From Chryseobacterium sp. MYb7 (GTDB lineage Bacteria; Bacteroidota; Bacteroidia; Flavobacteriales; Weeksellaceae), in contig NZ_PCOU01000014.1 in assembly GCF_002979455.1 (NCBI RefSeq), positions 61,774 to 125,773 of the forward strand: a DNA stretch of 64,000 nt, given 5' to 3'. The stretch's first letter is position 1. Each line of letters begins with the position of its first letter. Shown here piece after piece: positions 34,422 through 44,400 of the stretch. Made by a program: the position numbers and the translations under genes. A model generated the notes under the pieces. That model saw only the letters and a program-made list of their open reading frames with translations, had not been told where the DNA came from and ran no database searches.

Positions 34422-34937
34422 TTATTCTTCCTTATTCAAGGGAATTCCTACGGCTATCAGAACAGGAAACAGTATTTTTTCTACATATTCATCTTCTCTT
34501 TTGCTGGAAGCTTTTGACCCTGAAAAATAATTACTAATTCTGTAGTTTTTCACAAACTGATTTCTCTTTTTCCCAATTGAATAATAATATCCTCCTCTTT
34601 CGTCATTCACGAAATAGGTCATTTCATCAAAATTCATCAGCTTTTTGGAGAGTAAAAGTTTCCTGTAAATACACTTTTCTGATTTATCAAAAATAAATTT
34701 CACCGGAATTCTGAACAACAGATCAAAAAGAAGGTAGATCATATAAACAGACCAAAATCCTATTGCGATTTTAAACTGATCTTCGGACATTTTATCCATA
34801 AAATAGTAGATAATCACAGGAAGCGCAATGATTCCCAATGCCAGCCACCATACCAAAGTCCGCAGGAAACTGTAATTGGGCATAAAGCTTATTTCGCTTC
34901 CGTTTTCTTCAAACTTATACCGGTCTCTGGTGTCCAT
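34422..34937 (-). CDS. Small membrane protein with two N-terminal membrane segments
   Basis: A 171-residue protein. Two hydrophobic segments (about 29-47 and 60-78) are followed by a cytoplasmic beta-rich region (IPVKFIFDKSEKCIYRKLLLSKKLMNFDEMTYFVNDE) like a bacterial PH-like domain. The layout is shared with the genes ending at 34915 and 37357, so the three seem paralogous. Its ATG overlaps the end of the upstream gene by 23 nt, indicating translational coupling. Function unknown. Confidence 0.7.
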   Translation of the reverse strand: MDTRDRYKFEENGSEISFMPNYSFLRTLVWWLALGIIALPVIIYYFMDKMSEDQFKIAIGFWSVYMIYLLFDLLFRIPVKFIFDKSEKCIYRKLLLSKKLMNFDEMTYFVNDERGGYYYSIGKKRNQFVKNYRISNYFSGSKASSKREDEYVEKILFPVLIAVGIPLNKEE

Positions 34938-35394
34938 TTTCAGGAGTATTGACGTTCAAAATATCCTCTGTTTCGTTGACCATCTTCTGAATTCCTTTCT
35001 GAGTAAGCGCCTGGCCTATCGTAAGTTGTTTTTCTTTACCATCCACTTCAAAATACATAGACAGCATTACATTCGTGGTGATAAATCCCATGTATTTGGT
35101 TGCTATCACATGGAAATTTCTGAAATTTTCAATAGGATATGTTCTTGTCGGAACAAAAATGGAGTGCTTTCCGGTAATGGTTTTACGATCCGTATCAATG
35201 ATGAATTTCTTGGTGAAAAAATTGAGGACAATCAATGCGACTACAGCAAAAATAACATAGCTCCCGATTCTTACACTGTTAAAAATTAATCCTGCAACGA
35301 TCAGAAAAATGATACAGAGCAAAGTGATAAATACCGGCTGGTTTTTAAAAATATATTGGTTTCCTTCCTGTTTGTAAAAGTTATAGTTATTCAT
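34915..35394 (-). CDS. Membrane protein, PH-like, paralogue of the neighbouring genes
   Basis: A 159-residue protein starting MNNYNFYKQEGNQYIF. Two membrane segments (about 20-38 and 44-60) precede a beta-rich region, FFTKKFIIDTDRKTITGKHSIFVPTRTYPIENFRNFHVIATKY, comparable with the same region of the gene at 37357. A longer frame to 35484 exists, but its added 30 residues are not conserved in the paralogue, so the ATG at 35394 is chosen. No function is known. Confidence 0.7.
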   Translation of the reverse strand: MNNYNFYKQEGNQYIFKNQPVFITLLCIIFLIVAGLIFNSVRIGSYVIFAVVALIVLNFFTKKFIIDTDRKTITGKHSIFVPTRTYPIENFRNFHVIATKYMGFITTNVMLSMYFEVDGKEKQLTIGQALTQKGIQKMVNETEDILNVNTPENGHQRPV

Positions 35395-35540
35395 AATTAA
35401 AGTGATTATTCTTGATATTTTGGTGTGAGATATATTATTAGTCAATTGATGAAATTTGTATTTGATAAAAGGCTTCTGAGACAATTATTTTATCTGGCTT
35501 CATATGTATATTTAAAGTGTTTTTTTAGTTCCCCATTCTT

Positions 35541-36074
35541 TTAATTGCCCCAGGTAGCCATCCAGTCCAGATATTCACTTTTATATTCATTATCATTAAG
35601 TCTGATAATGAGATCCTGCAGATCTTTTTTCTCAAACTCATCATCTGAAACTGTAAAAATCAGGAACACCTCCTTTCCTGTAATATTGGTAAAAAAGTTT
35701 TCATTTTTAAGTTTTTCCAAAACTTCAATACAGATGGAATATAACTTCTTCTGAAAACCTTCAAACCAATGATCATCGTCATCATGCTTATAAAGTTCTG
35801 TTCTCAGCTGGGTACATATGTCATTGAAATCTTCATCGGCACCCTCCATTTCATACGTCCATTCTGCCGGTTCATATTTATAATAAAGAGCATCCTCTTC
35901 ATCTGTATTTTCCATTGCTTTCATTGTATTGGCTGCAGGACATACCGTCATTGCGCCTTCGTCGCTGTACAATGCAAAACTGTAGACCCCTTCTGCTCCA
36001 TGCTTTTCATACACTTCTAAAAAAGCTTTCTTGGCAGCGTCTTCTATCTGCTGTTTCAAAATTTCAAAATCCAT
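35541..36074 (-). CDS. DUF4303-family protein
   Basis: A 177-residue acidic soluble protein. FLEVYEKHGAEGVYSFALYSDEGAMTVCPAANT is the diagnostic start of DUF4303, followed by YYKYEPAEWTYEMEGADEDFNDICTQL. The family is of unknown function and is often found near toxin-immunity or other accessory genes. It sits within a minus-strand cluster of small membrane proteins, 147 nt after their upstream member, so it may have a separate promoter. Confidence 0.72.
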   Translation of the reverse strand: MDFEILKQQIEDAAKKAFLEVYEKHGAEGVYSFALYSDEGAMTVCPAANTMKAMENTDEEDALYYKYEPAEWTYEMEGADEDFNDICTQLRTELYKHDDDDHWFEGFQKKLYSICIEVLEKLKNENFFTNITGKEVFLIFTVSDDEFEKKDLQDLIIRLNDNEYKSEYLDWMATWGN

Positions 36075-36171
36075 GCTTCTTTCTTTTTTAAAATGGGCGG
36101 TAAAAATACCTTTATCCGGTCAAATCAGCACCTTATATTCTTAGAAAGGCTGTTCAATTTCACGATTATGG

Positions 36172-36348
36172 CTATCTGTTTTTATTATACAAGATCAATC
36201 CAGGGATTAAAATAGCTGCTCCAAGCAGTATAGGAGGTAATTCTCCATATTTGAATAACCAGGAAGCTTCTCTGGATGGTCCAATTTTAATCACCACTAC
36301 CAGGCAGAAGCCTATTAATATCAGAATAATTCCAATAATCTTTTTCAT
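36172..36348 (-). CDS. Small two-segment membrane protein (58 residues)
   Basis: A 58-residue ORF, ATG at 36348 and TAG at 36172. Two hydrophobic segments (residues 4-21 and 38-53) are separated by a short loop with charged residues (KIGPSREASWLFKYGE) and the protein ends in the basic NKNR. It starts 25 nt after the DUF3829 lipoprotein gene on the same strand, which supports it as a real operon member. No family is recognised. Confidence 0.6.
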   Translation of the reverse strand: MKKIIGIILILIGFCLVVVIKIGPSREASWLFKYGELPPILLGAAILIPGLILYNKNR

Positions 36349-36373
36349 AGTATTAAGTTTAATTATGAGTAAA

Positions 36374-37327
36374 TTAGTCTACAAAAGTGTTATAACGATC
36401 AAGAACATAGCCTGCTTCTTTTTCCAGATCATCAAGATTACTGTTCAGTTCCTGACTATTTTCATTCATGCTTCGCTGAACAATCCGCATTTTGCCCAGA
36501 AAATCATTCACAGAATTATTGAATGCCTGATAACTGCTTTCTTTTTGTTTTTCCGAAGACGGAATCTTTTCGTTGATATTCCTGTTGTATAATTTTTCCA
36601 TCTGCTGATATTGCTGGGAAAATTTGTTTTTGTAGGCATTCATATCCGTTACCTTATAAGAATCATCAATGATCTTTTGAGCCAGTTCCATTGTTTCTCT
36701 GGATTGGAGAATCTGTGTTTTAAGCGGATAATCCTTGAGGGTTTCTATTTCTGCTTTATCTGCCTTGGGTGAAAGTTTTGCAAACAGCTCACTTGCTGCA
36801 GTTCGGTTTTTCTGGATAAGTTTTTTTGCTTTTTCAGTGATCTCGGTTACTTTTTTTCCTTTATCATCTTTCCAGTCCTCGGCTTCTTTATAGGTTTCTA
36901 ATTCTTTCTTCAGAGTTTCAAGTTGAGCCGTTGTATCTTTCATTGTATCAACTAAACCCTGAAATTCTTTCCCTAGTACATCCGGAGCCTTCAGTTCCTG
37001 ATGGGAATACATCATGATGGTAGGAGTAAAAGTAGGTGAAATTCTGGAAAACTGCGGATTGGCAGTGGCATTCTTCACAAATTCATCCATCTGGATTAAT
37101 GAATTCTGAAGATTTTTGATAAACTCTGACTGGGCATCATCCATTTTTACCACTTTATTATTAAAGGAAATAATATCCCTGTTGGTATCTCCGGAATTAA
37201 CACTGAAAGGATTTATCTGTTTGCTCTCATTCTGCGAGAGTTTTTCTTTCATCTTTTCCAGTTTGTCACATGAGATGACAGAAAAATTCAGGAAAAGCAT
37301 TCCGGCTATAATTATTGATCTTTTCAT
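36374..37327 (-). CDS. DUF3829 (YiiG-like) lipoprotein
   Basis: A 317-residue protein with a lipoprotein signal (SVISCDKLEKM, Cys20). The mature part is almost wholly helical: FNNKVVKMDDAQSEFIKNLQNSLIQMDEFVKNA at the start and YNTFVD at the end match DUF3829 / E. coli YiiG in layout. The role is unknown. It lies between a PH-like membrane protein gene and the 58-residue membrane protein gene, all closely spaced on the minus strand. Confidence 0.82.
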   Translation of the reverse strand: MKRSIIIAGMLFLNFSVISCDKLEKMKEKLSQNESKQINPFSVNSGDTNRDIISFNNKVVKMDDAQSEFIKNLQNSLIQMDEFVKNATANPQFSRISPTFTPTIMMYSHQELKAPDVLGKEFQGLVDTMKDTTAQLETLKKELETYKEAEDWKDDKGKKVTEITEKAKKLIQKNRTAASELFAKLSPKADKAEIETLKDYPLKTQILQSRETMELAQKIIDDSYKVTDMNAYKNKFSQQYQQMEKLYNRNINEKIPSSEKQKESSYQAFNNSVNDFLGKMRIVQRSMNENSQELNSNLDDLEKEAGYVLDRYNTFVD

Positions 37328-37356
37328 AGTTCTGTATTCAATTGTAATAGGTGTTT

Positions 37357-37818
37357 TTATCTGATTTTCACATTCACATCTTCAAGTTCATTGGTGATTT
37401 CCTGCATCATTCTTTTGCTAAAAGACTGCGATATTAAAGGACGTTTAAAATTTGATACATTTTTAAAATTAGCATACAGATAACATCCTATGGGAATAAA
37501 TCCCACCCGGAATGCATGCACCTCAAAGCCTTCAAAATCTTCCATTTTGTAAATGAATTTCTTCCGGACCAAACCGCTATTCATTACTGTAAGAAGCTGA
37601 TTTTGTGTATCAAAATTAACTTTCGGTGGAATAAAAGAAACAATGGTGAGCAATAATGAAAAGATGAGCAAAACAATTCCTGTTTTCAGATAATTGGTAT
37701 TGATGATCAGAAATACAGAAATACAAACCCAGGCTACTACTATAACATGCTGAAATGATATATACTGCTTCACCTGATATCCTGAACCTTCTTGTTTTAA
37801 ATGTTTAAAATCCTTCAT
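37357..37818 (-). CDS. Membrane protein, PH-like, paralogue in the cluster
   Basis: A 153-residue protein starting MKDFKHLKQEGSGYQV. Two hydrophobic segments, then IPPKVNFDTQNQLLTVMNSGLVRKKFIYKMEDFEGFEVHAFR, comparable to the gene at 34915. A TTG at 37833 would add five residues, but the ATG at 37818 aligns with the paralogue. It lies 18 nt after the DUF4870 gene, in one operon. Confidence 0.7.
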   Translation of the reverse strand: MKDFKHLKQEGSGYQVKQYISFQHVIVVAWVCISVFLIINTNYLKTGIVLLIFSLLLTIVSFIPPKVNFDTQNQLLTVMNSGLVRKKFIYKMEDFEGFEVHAFRVGFIPIGCYLYANFKNVSNFKRPLISQSFSKRMMQEITNELEDVNVKIR

Positions 37819-37836
37819 ATTCAGAAATTTCAAAAA

Positions 37837-38157
37837 TTATCCAATGAAAGAGAACTTGCCTTCAAACATTTTCCCGATCAATGGTAAAGGTTTTTCAACA
37901 TTATTGGCTGCATTAATGATTCCGATGATCATCAATACCAAGGGAATAAACCCAAATATCCCAAGAATTCCGATTTTGGTGACCATCATCAGGATATTGA
38001 GAATAATGGAGAGTACAATCGAAAAAATAATCAATCCTAAAGACTGCTTCAGGTGATATTTTAAAAGACTGTTCGATTTTTCTTTTCCGATAACAAAAGA
38101 AATCAACCACCCGAAAAGGGTAATGTAAGAAACAATAGATAATGCTTTGTTGTCCAT
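37837..38157 (-). CDS. DUF4870-family membrane protein
   Basis: A 106-residue protein with the DUF4870 pattern: ALSIVSYITLFGWLISFVIG, then SLLKYHLKQSLGLIIFSIVL, and a third segment LGIFGFIPLVLMIIGIINAANN. Three membrane segments, no known activity. It is the first gene of the minus-strand membrane-protein cluster that runs to 34422. Confidence 0.85.
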   Translation of the reverse strand: MDNKALSIVSYITLFGWLISFVIGKEKSNSLLKYHLKQSLGLIIFSIVLSIILNILMMVTKIGILGIFGFIPLVLMIIGIINAANNVEKPLPLIGKMFEGKFSFIG

Positions 38158-38359
38158 AGCTGTAAAATTTTAATTAATATTCTTTGATTTTCTCTGGTTC
38201 AAAATTGCATCAGAAAAATATTCCAGACTTCATTTCTGCAACTACAAAACACCTTCAACTCAAAATACCAATGACTACAAAACGTCTACAAAAACAAACA
38301 ACAAACTAATTAACAACAACTTACACACACTCCATCTATACACTTTTTTAGATAGAAAA

Positions 38360-38390
38360 TTGACGAATGTCTACAATTTTTGTACTTTCA
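38360..38390 (+). promoter_or_regulatory. Weak promoter candidate for the TPR regulator gene
   Basis: TTG (38360-38362), 20 bp, then TACTTTCA (38383-38390), which matches TAnnTTTG at four of six defined bases. The spacing equals that of the asnB promoter. The box ends 4 nt before the ATG, so the message would be leaderless. Confidence 0.35.
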
Positions 38391-38394
38391 CCCT

Positions 38395-40245
38395 ATGAAA
38401 TTAAAGTACTTACTTATCTATTGTATACTTTTTATCTGCACCTTATATCCCGCACAGAATACATTGATTGATGGTCTTAAAAACCAATTGAGCGGAAATG
38501 ATATTTCAACTGCAGAAAAATTCAGAATTTACAATGAGCTTACCGAATATTACAGAGTAAGTGATCAGTATCCTACAGCTGAAAAATATGTTCAGCAGCA
38601 GCTGGAACTTGCTCAAAAGCAAAATAACTATGCTGAACAGGTAAAAGCTCTGACCCAAAAAGGAATCATTAAGCTAAATCAATCTAAGTACGATAAAGTG
38701 CCTTCCCTCATAGATGAATCCAATGCTATTGCTCAAAAGAGTAATGATAAAATAGCTTCATTGTACGCTAGCTATCTGAATATTTATTATAACAACGCGT
38801 TAGGCAAGCCTGAAAACACCATTAAACTCATTCAAAAAACACTTCCACTTGTTGAAAAACAGTCTTCGGAAATAATATTGAATGCCAAGCTAAATTATAT
38901 CCTTTACGGAATTTACACGGAATGGAACGATGCTGAAAATGCTACCAAATATGCTAAAAAAGCCATCGATCTTGCTGAAAAATCTGATAACAAAAATTTA
39001 TTAAGCTCTGCCTATTCTGCCCTTGCTGTATGTTATTCTTTTCAATATGAAAAAACAGGTGACCTGAAAGATCTGAAACCCGTAATAGAAATGTGCAAAA
39101 AGGCAGGAGCCCTGTATCACCAGTTTCCGGGACATGTTTCAGCACATGTGCAGGCCATGGCATTGTTGAATCTTATTAATTATTATCTGAATTATCCTGT
39201 AATGACTCCGGAAATCCGTTCTGAAATTCAGAATAATGCTAACGAGATCCTGACTCTTACCCAACATACGACTCTCAATCAGGGTATGCAGGCAGGGGCA
39301 CTTGGTATTTTGAGCAATCTTGCTACACGAGATCATAATAATACTTTAGCTGAACAATATCTTCTGAAAGCTGAACAGATTCTTCTCACTCAGCAGCCGG
39401 TTTATTACCATGTGATGATCAACGTAGTGAGAGATCTTGCCAAGCTCTATGCTGAACAAAAAAATTATCAGAAAGCTTTTGAATATGAATCAAAAGTAAC
39501 GGAATACAGTAATCTTCTCTTTGATGAAGGACAGGCTGAAACCGCCAAAAGACTTGAAGCCCAATATCAGTCCCAGAGAAAAGAATCGGAACTTAAAGCT
39601 CTCACCGAGAAAACTGCCAGCCTGAAAAAAGAAAAACTACTGTATATCAGTTTGGGAATTATCGGATTAATTGGTGCATTTTTTATGTTCCGTTCTTATC
39701 ATTTTAAGCTGCGTTATTCTATTGAAAGGGAAAATAAGCTTGATACGGAAAAGCATGAAGCCGAAATGCAGATCAAACTTCAGGAAGAAGAACAAGCCAG
39801 ATTAAAAGCTGAACAGGAACTTCTTACGCTTCAACAGCAAAAACTTCAAAGTGAGGTATTGGCAAGCCAGCTTCATATTCAGCATAAAAATGAGGTTCTG
39901 CAACAGCTTCAGACCCAGCTTTCTGATACGGACATCAATATTCATCAGGTTGTAAGGGGAGAAAACCGTGTAGATAATGATTTTGAAAAGATCAGATTTA
40001 CGATTCAGGAACTGCATCCGGACTTCTTTAAAAACATCAATGAAAAGGCAAAACAAAAACTGACCACTTTAGACCTGAAATACTGTGCCTACCTCTATCT
40101 TGGTATGGATACAAAACAGATTGCCAATCTTCTTAGTGTAGAACCCAAAAGTGTAAGGATGACCAAATACCGTCTGAAGAAGAAGTTTGGACTGGATGAA
40201 AATACGGCGTTAGAATCTTTTTTTCAGGGTGTGTTTTCTGAGTAA
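38395..40245 (+). CDS. TPR-containing membrane regulator with LuxR-type HTH
   Basis: A 616-residue protein. A Sec signal (residues 1-20) exports a TPR-rich region (about 40-400: repeated YAEQVKALTQKGIIKLNQ-like helices). One membrane segment (LLYISLGIIGLIGAFFMF, about 419-436) is followed by a long coiled coil (440-510) and a C-terminal helix-turn-helix of LuxR type (LDLKYCAYLYLGMDTKQIANLLSVEPKSVRMTKYRLKKKF). The layout suggests a periplasmic sensor joined to a cytoplasmic DNA-binding domain, a common Bacteroidetes pattern. The ATG at 38395 is chosen over an in-frame TTG at 38380. Confidence 0.85.
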   Translation: MKLKYLLIYCILFICTLYPAQNTLIDGLKNQLSGNDISTAEKFRIYNELTEYYRVSDQYPTAEKYVQQQLELAQKQNNYAEQVKALTQKGIIKLNQSKYDKVPSLIDESNAIAQKSNDKIASLYASYLNIYYNNALGKPENTIKLIQKTLPLVEKQSSEIILNAKLNYILYGIYTEWNDAENATKYAKKAIDLAEKSDNKNLLSSAYSALAVCYSFQYEKTGDLKDLKPVIEMCKKAGALYHQFPGHVSAHVQAMALLNLINYYLNYPVMTPEIRSEIQNNANEILTLTQHTTLNQGMQAGALGILSNLATRDHNNTLAEQYLLKAEQILLTQQPVYYHVMINVVRDLAKLYAEQKNYQKAFEYESKVTEYSNLLFDEGQAETAKRLEAQYQSQRKESELKALTEKTASLKKEKLLYISLGIIGLIGAFFMFRSYHFKLRYSIERENKLDTEKHEAEMQIKLQEEEQARLKAEQELLTLQQQKLQSEVLASQLHIQHKNEVLQQLQTQLSDTDINIHQVVRGENRVDNDFEKIRFTIQELHPDFFKNINEKAKQKLTTLDLKYCAYLYLGMDTKQIANLLSVEPKSVRMTKYRLKKKFGLDENTALESFFQGVFSE

Positions 40246-40327
40246 ACAATAACAAGGCATTTTATTAGGCTTCTGAACTTATTTTTAAGAGCTTTTTTAA
40301 TCTATTTGGTATAACTTATCTAATTCA

Positions 40328-40367
40328 AAAACCGCTTTTAAATAGGATTTAAAAGCGGTTTTTTATG
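40328..40367. terminator. Terminator between the TPR regulator and the membrane protein gene
   Basis: 16-bp stem AAAACCGCTTTTAAAT / ATTTAAAAGCGGTTTT with a 3-nt loop and T-runs both ways. Confidence 0.9.
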
Positions 40368-40389
40368 TGAGTACATATTGATTATGTTC

Positions 40390-40767
40390 TTATTTAAAAA
40401 ACTTCCATTTCGGGATAATGGCAAGCATACCGAATCCCGTGAAAAGGAAAAGATTGGTAACATCCGTATACAAAAATGTAGACAGATAGTAATTATGCAT
40501 AAAGAAGTGCAGTACCAGTAAAGCAGGAAACATAAAGATCCCTATTTTTCGGTAAAAAAACATCAGTACCAATCCGATCATCATCAGCACGTCAATTGAA
40601 AAAATAACATAGAAATACCATCTTGGAATCTGCAGATATTCATGCTGCAGATATTCATCCACATCAATTCCCAATCCCATTATGGTAAACAACATTAAAG
40701 CTGCAAATGCCAGTACAAATCCCCATCCCTTCTTCGGATCTTCGTCAAAATAGCTGTATTCTTCCAT
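40390..40767 (-). CDS. Hypothetical four-segment membrane protein
   Basis: A 125-residue inner-membrane protein with four hydrophobic segments (about 15-31, 49-67, 71-88 and 101-117), an acidic N-terminus (MEEYSYFDEDPKKGWG) and a basic C-terminus (PKWKFFK). No family is recognised. A terminator separates it from the Lrp-family gene upstream on the same strand. Confidence 0.7.
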   Translation of the reverse strand: MEEYSYFDEDPKKGWGFVLAFAALMLFTIMGLGIDVDEYLQHEYLQIPRWYFYVIFSIDVLMMIGLVLMFFYRKIGIFMFPALLVLHFFMHNYYLSTFLYTDVTNLFLFTGFGMLAIIPKWKFFK

Positions 40768-40779
40768 ACCTACTAAAAT

Positions 40780-40812
40780 AAAGAACTTATGAGAGATTTC
40801 ATAAGTTCTTTT
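40780..40812 (-). terminator. Terminator after the Lrp-family gene
   Basis: AAGAACTTATGA / TCATAAGTTCTT with a minus-strand tail TTTATTTTA. Confidence 0.75.
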
Positions 40813-40836
40813 ATAATTATTCGTTTAAAATTTGAC

Positions 40837-41307
40837 TTACACAGAGATAGCGTTGATCAGTCTGTTTTTGTCACTTAAGAATTCTTCCATAGAAATCATA
40901 CTCTCAGTTCTCATTACATCCTGAATGTCATCTATTTGGTAAATAATTCTTTTAGCATCATCAGTATTCTTAGCTCTTACTTTACAGAAAATATTATATT
41001 TTCCGGAAATAACGCTAGCCTCGATTACGTTAGGTAAAGTTGACAATTCTTTCAATACTTCCTGAGTACGGTTTGATTTTGTCAAAAGGATACCTATGAA
41101 AGCTGTGAAATGATAATCAAGCTTACCATAATCGATATTAAGAGATGATCCCAAAATAATACCTGCATCTTCCATCTTTTTCACTCTTACGTGAATTGTT
41201 CCAGCAGAAACATCCATCTGCTTTGCAATTTCTGTAAAAGGCATTCTTGTGTTTTCTACTAAGAAATCAAGAATCTTCTTGTCTATTTCGTCCAGTTGAT
41301 AGTTCAT
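40837..41307 (-). CDS. Lrp/AsnC-family transcriptional regulator
   Basis: A 156-residue regulator. The N-terminal winged helix-turn-helix is LDEIDKKILDFLVENTRMPFTEIAKQMDVSAGTIHVRVKKMEDAGII, and the RAM ligand-binding domain follows (FTAFIGILLTKSNRTQEVLKEL..., then VISGKYNIFCKVRAKNTDDA). Lrp-type proteins sense amino acids as octamers. A well-placed minus-strand -7 box lies at 41352-41359. The target genes are not evident. Confidence 0.93.
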   Translation of the reverse strand: MNYQLDEIDKKILDFLVENTRMPFTEIAKQMDVSAGTIHVRVKKMEDAGIILGSSLNIDYGKLDYHFTAFIGILLTKSNRTQEVLKELSTLPNVIEASVISGKYNIFCKVRAKNTDDAKRIIYQIDDIQDVMRTESMISMEEFLSDKNRLINAISV

Positions 41308-41351
41308 ATTAGTTAAATTACAATTTCTTTAAAAAACCTATGTATTTTTTG

Positions 41352-41359
41352 CAAATTTA
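41352..41359 (-). promoter_or_regulatory. -7 element TAAATTTG for the Lrp-family gene
   Basis: Minus-strand TAnnTTTG match, 44 nt upstream of the start codon. Confidence 0.55.
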
Positions 41360-41441
41360 CGAAAAATAATTTAACTAAGAAATACATATCAAATATTAAC
41401 AATAATTAACACAGATGATAAAAATCATTAAAATATTCTAA

Positions 41442-44400
41442 TTATTTAGCATTTGATTTTATAGAATCTGTTTTTATTTCACCTTTTGCATCTGTAGTTT
41501 TTTTGTCTTTTTTCTTCTTTTTAAACAAAGAATTGAAGCTTTTACTCCACACTACCCCTCCTCCATAGGCTTGATTTGCAGAACCGTTTGTACTCACCAT
41601 TCCGATGTTCGTAGGTTTGGAATAAGCACGTATTACCAGCGTACCATCATTCTTCTTCGATAAGTCGTACTCTACAGAGCCTTCTGTAGACAAATAGTTG
41701 TTCTGTGCGCCATCTGTTTTGGATAGTGGAATACCCAAACCGGTTTTTATATTGACTCTTGGGGAAAGGGCTACGCTTACTCCGGCATTGGCTCTGTCTC
41801 CAAAGTTGGAATTCTGATCTCCTTTTACATAATTAAGGTCAATCTGGAATTCATTACTCATTGTATTAAGTACCGAACCTAATTGCTTCAAGAGCATATT
41901 GTACCCTGAAGATTCTGCTACGTTTCCTACATTTACATCCACTCCACCTGTATTTGATACGTTGAAAGTACTCAATAGTAATACAGATCCAAACTGAAGA
42001 ACCTTCTCTCCTTCCTGGCTCATTTTTGCAGCAAGGGTTTCTCTTACCTGGCTGGAAACATCCATAGCCGTCACATTAAGATCAATCTGAGGGTCTACCA
42101 ACGACTGGGTAATGTGAGCCTGCAACAGAATACTGATAGGCTGTAATTTACCCATACTCAGATATTCTCCGGCATTGGAAACCATTCTTATATAGTTAGC
42201 ATTAATATCCAACGTCGGCTTCATCGCATCACCATCCCATCTGATGCTGCTGTTTCTTTCAATCTGGAACGTTTTATTAAGAATCGCCTTAGAGACAAAT
42301 GTTCCGTTATCTACTTTATAGGTACCACTCATGGCAATATTCCCTTGTCTGTTCATATGGAACCTCAGCGGATCGGCAGATCCTTTTACGGTAATATTTC
42401 CAACATCATCTCCTACCAGTACATTTACGGTAGTTCCTTTATCTACAGCCAGATTGAAATCAATATTCATATTGGCTCCGGTTTTCTTTTTTTCTTCCAG
42501 GGTAATTAAACCGTCTTTTCCTTCTTTCAGGAACCTCAGCATTTTAAATTCTTCAACATTGGAAGTGGAACTGGAGTTGAAGGTAAAGGTACTTCCGTTA
42601 AGCGCTTTCATATTGGGAGTTGTGATACTCAATCCTGAAACAGGTCCATCCACGTACAAATCTCCCTGTCCGTAAACTCTACCCCAGAACAGGTCAAAAT
42701 CTTTCTGGGTAGTATTTAACATCAAAAGGTTGTCTGCTCTCATTACGAGAGATACCCCCATTGAAGAAAGGGTTTCAAACTGAATCGCCCCAGAGACATT
42801 CCCTTTGGAATTGGTTCTTCCATCGTGTACCTCAATATTGTTAAGGATAGCAAGCCCTTTGGTCAGCTGTATCACTGTATCATCAAAAGAATAATCTACT
42901 CCTGTAAATAAAAGCTTTAATCCAAAATCTTTTAACGCGATATCACCATTATAATCCAGGTTATTCAGTTTTCCGTTAATTTTAAGATCTCCGGTAGCTT
43001 TTCCGCGAAGGTTCCCGAAAATAGTCTGTACGAACTGCTGTGTAAATGACAGGTCAAAATCACGCATTTCTGCGGTAAGATCAATGATTGGAGAAGAAGT
43101 GTTATTATTAACCGTTCCCGTTAAATTAAGGCTGTTATTGCCTAAAACTCCTGCAGAGTGCACTTTTACATCAATATCATAAACATTCAGTGAGAAACCA
43201 TTGGTAGCAGAAATAGAGATATCTCCCATATCATTACCATTCATCTTAATAGCATCAATATTAAGATCTACCAATGGCTGCAGGGTACTTTTATCCATTT
43301 TGATCTTGACGCTTCCGTTAGCAAGACCTTTTATATCCATTGTATTTCCTCCGGACTGCATCTCCAGAAGTTTTTCTATAGCAAAATCATTGATGTCGGC
43401 ATCTACATAAAAGTCTTTTGCTGATTTAAACTGTGCTTCTTTAATAAATAAGGCACTTTTATCAGAATATACTCTCAGATTTCTGATATCAAAGTCTCCG
43501 GTGTTCCTTCTATAGGTAATAGAATGGTTCAGTTCCGGGCTTGTATCTATTGCCCAGGTTACCTCATTGAATTTTACTTCCGTAGGTTCAAATCTGAACA
43601 CATAGTCGCCAGCCGCATCAGTAGACTGATCTACATTAATGGCATATTCTTTAAGCTTCTCATTCAACTCATCATCAGGACTTCCATGCTTAAATGTAGT
43701 TGCTAAATGAAGTGTATTTCCATTCTCATTATTCCCTTTCAGCTCAAAGTCTTTGATCACATTTTTATTATAGAGAACCCTGTTGATCCTTGCATACAAC
43801 TGCTGGTTAAGATCTGCTGTGTTAATTCTAACCTTAACACTATCCACCATTGCACTGTCTCTGTTGATATTCTTTCGGTCATTAATTTTATAATCAGGAT
43901 TGGAAGATGCCAGTGCCTTATCAGCCTCTGTAATTTCTTCCTCTTTCGTCATCATATATTTCAGAGAGGCTGCATCCAGATTCAGAATCAGATTGTTTGA
44001 ATCTCCATTATATTCTCCTTCCACAACAGCTCCCTGAGGCAATTTTAGTTCAGGTAAAAAATAATTGACCAATCCTTGCTGAACATCAAATTTCAGGGCA
44101 AAATTCTGTCCGCGGTATAGCTTTCTCGGCGGTGGTCCTACCAGGATTCTTCCTACTCCGTTTTCTACCATTCCGGCAAGGTCTGCAAGACTATATCTTC
44201 CTGATATTTTACCGGTAGCAGCTCCCGGAGCATCTACATCAATCACACGGCCTCCCGCTTCTACAAAAGTTTTTAATTTGGCATTCGGGATATTATATTT
44301 TTGAGTTGCCGTAGCAAAATTCAGATTATTGGCATTCACATCTAAAGTAAGATCGTTGATAGAAGACATGGCCATTTTCCCTTCAACCTGACCGCTTACC

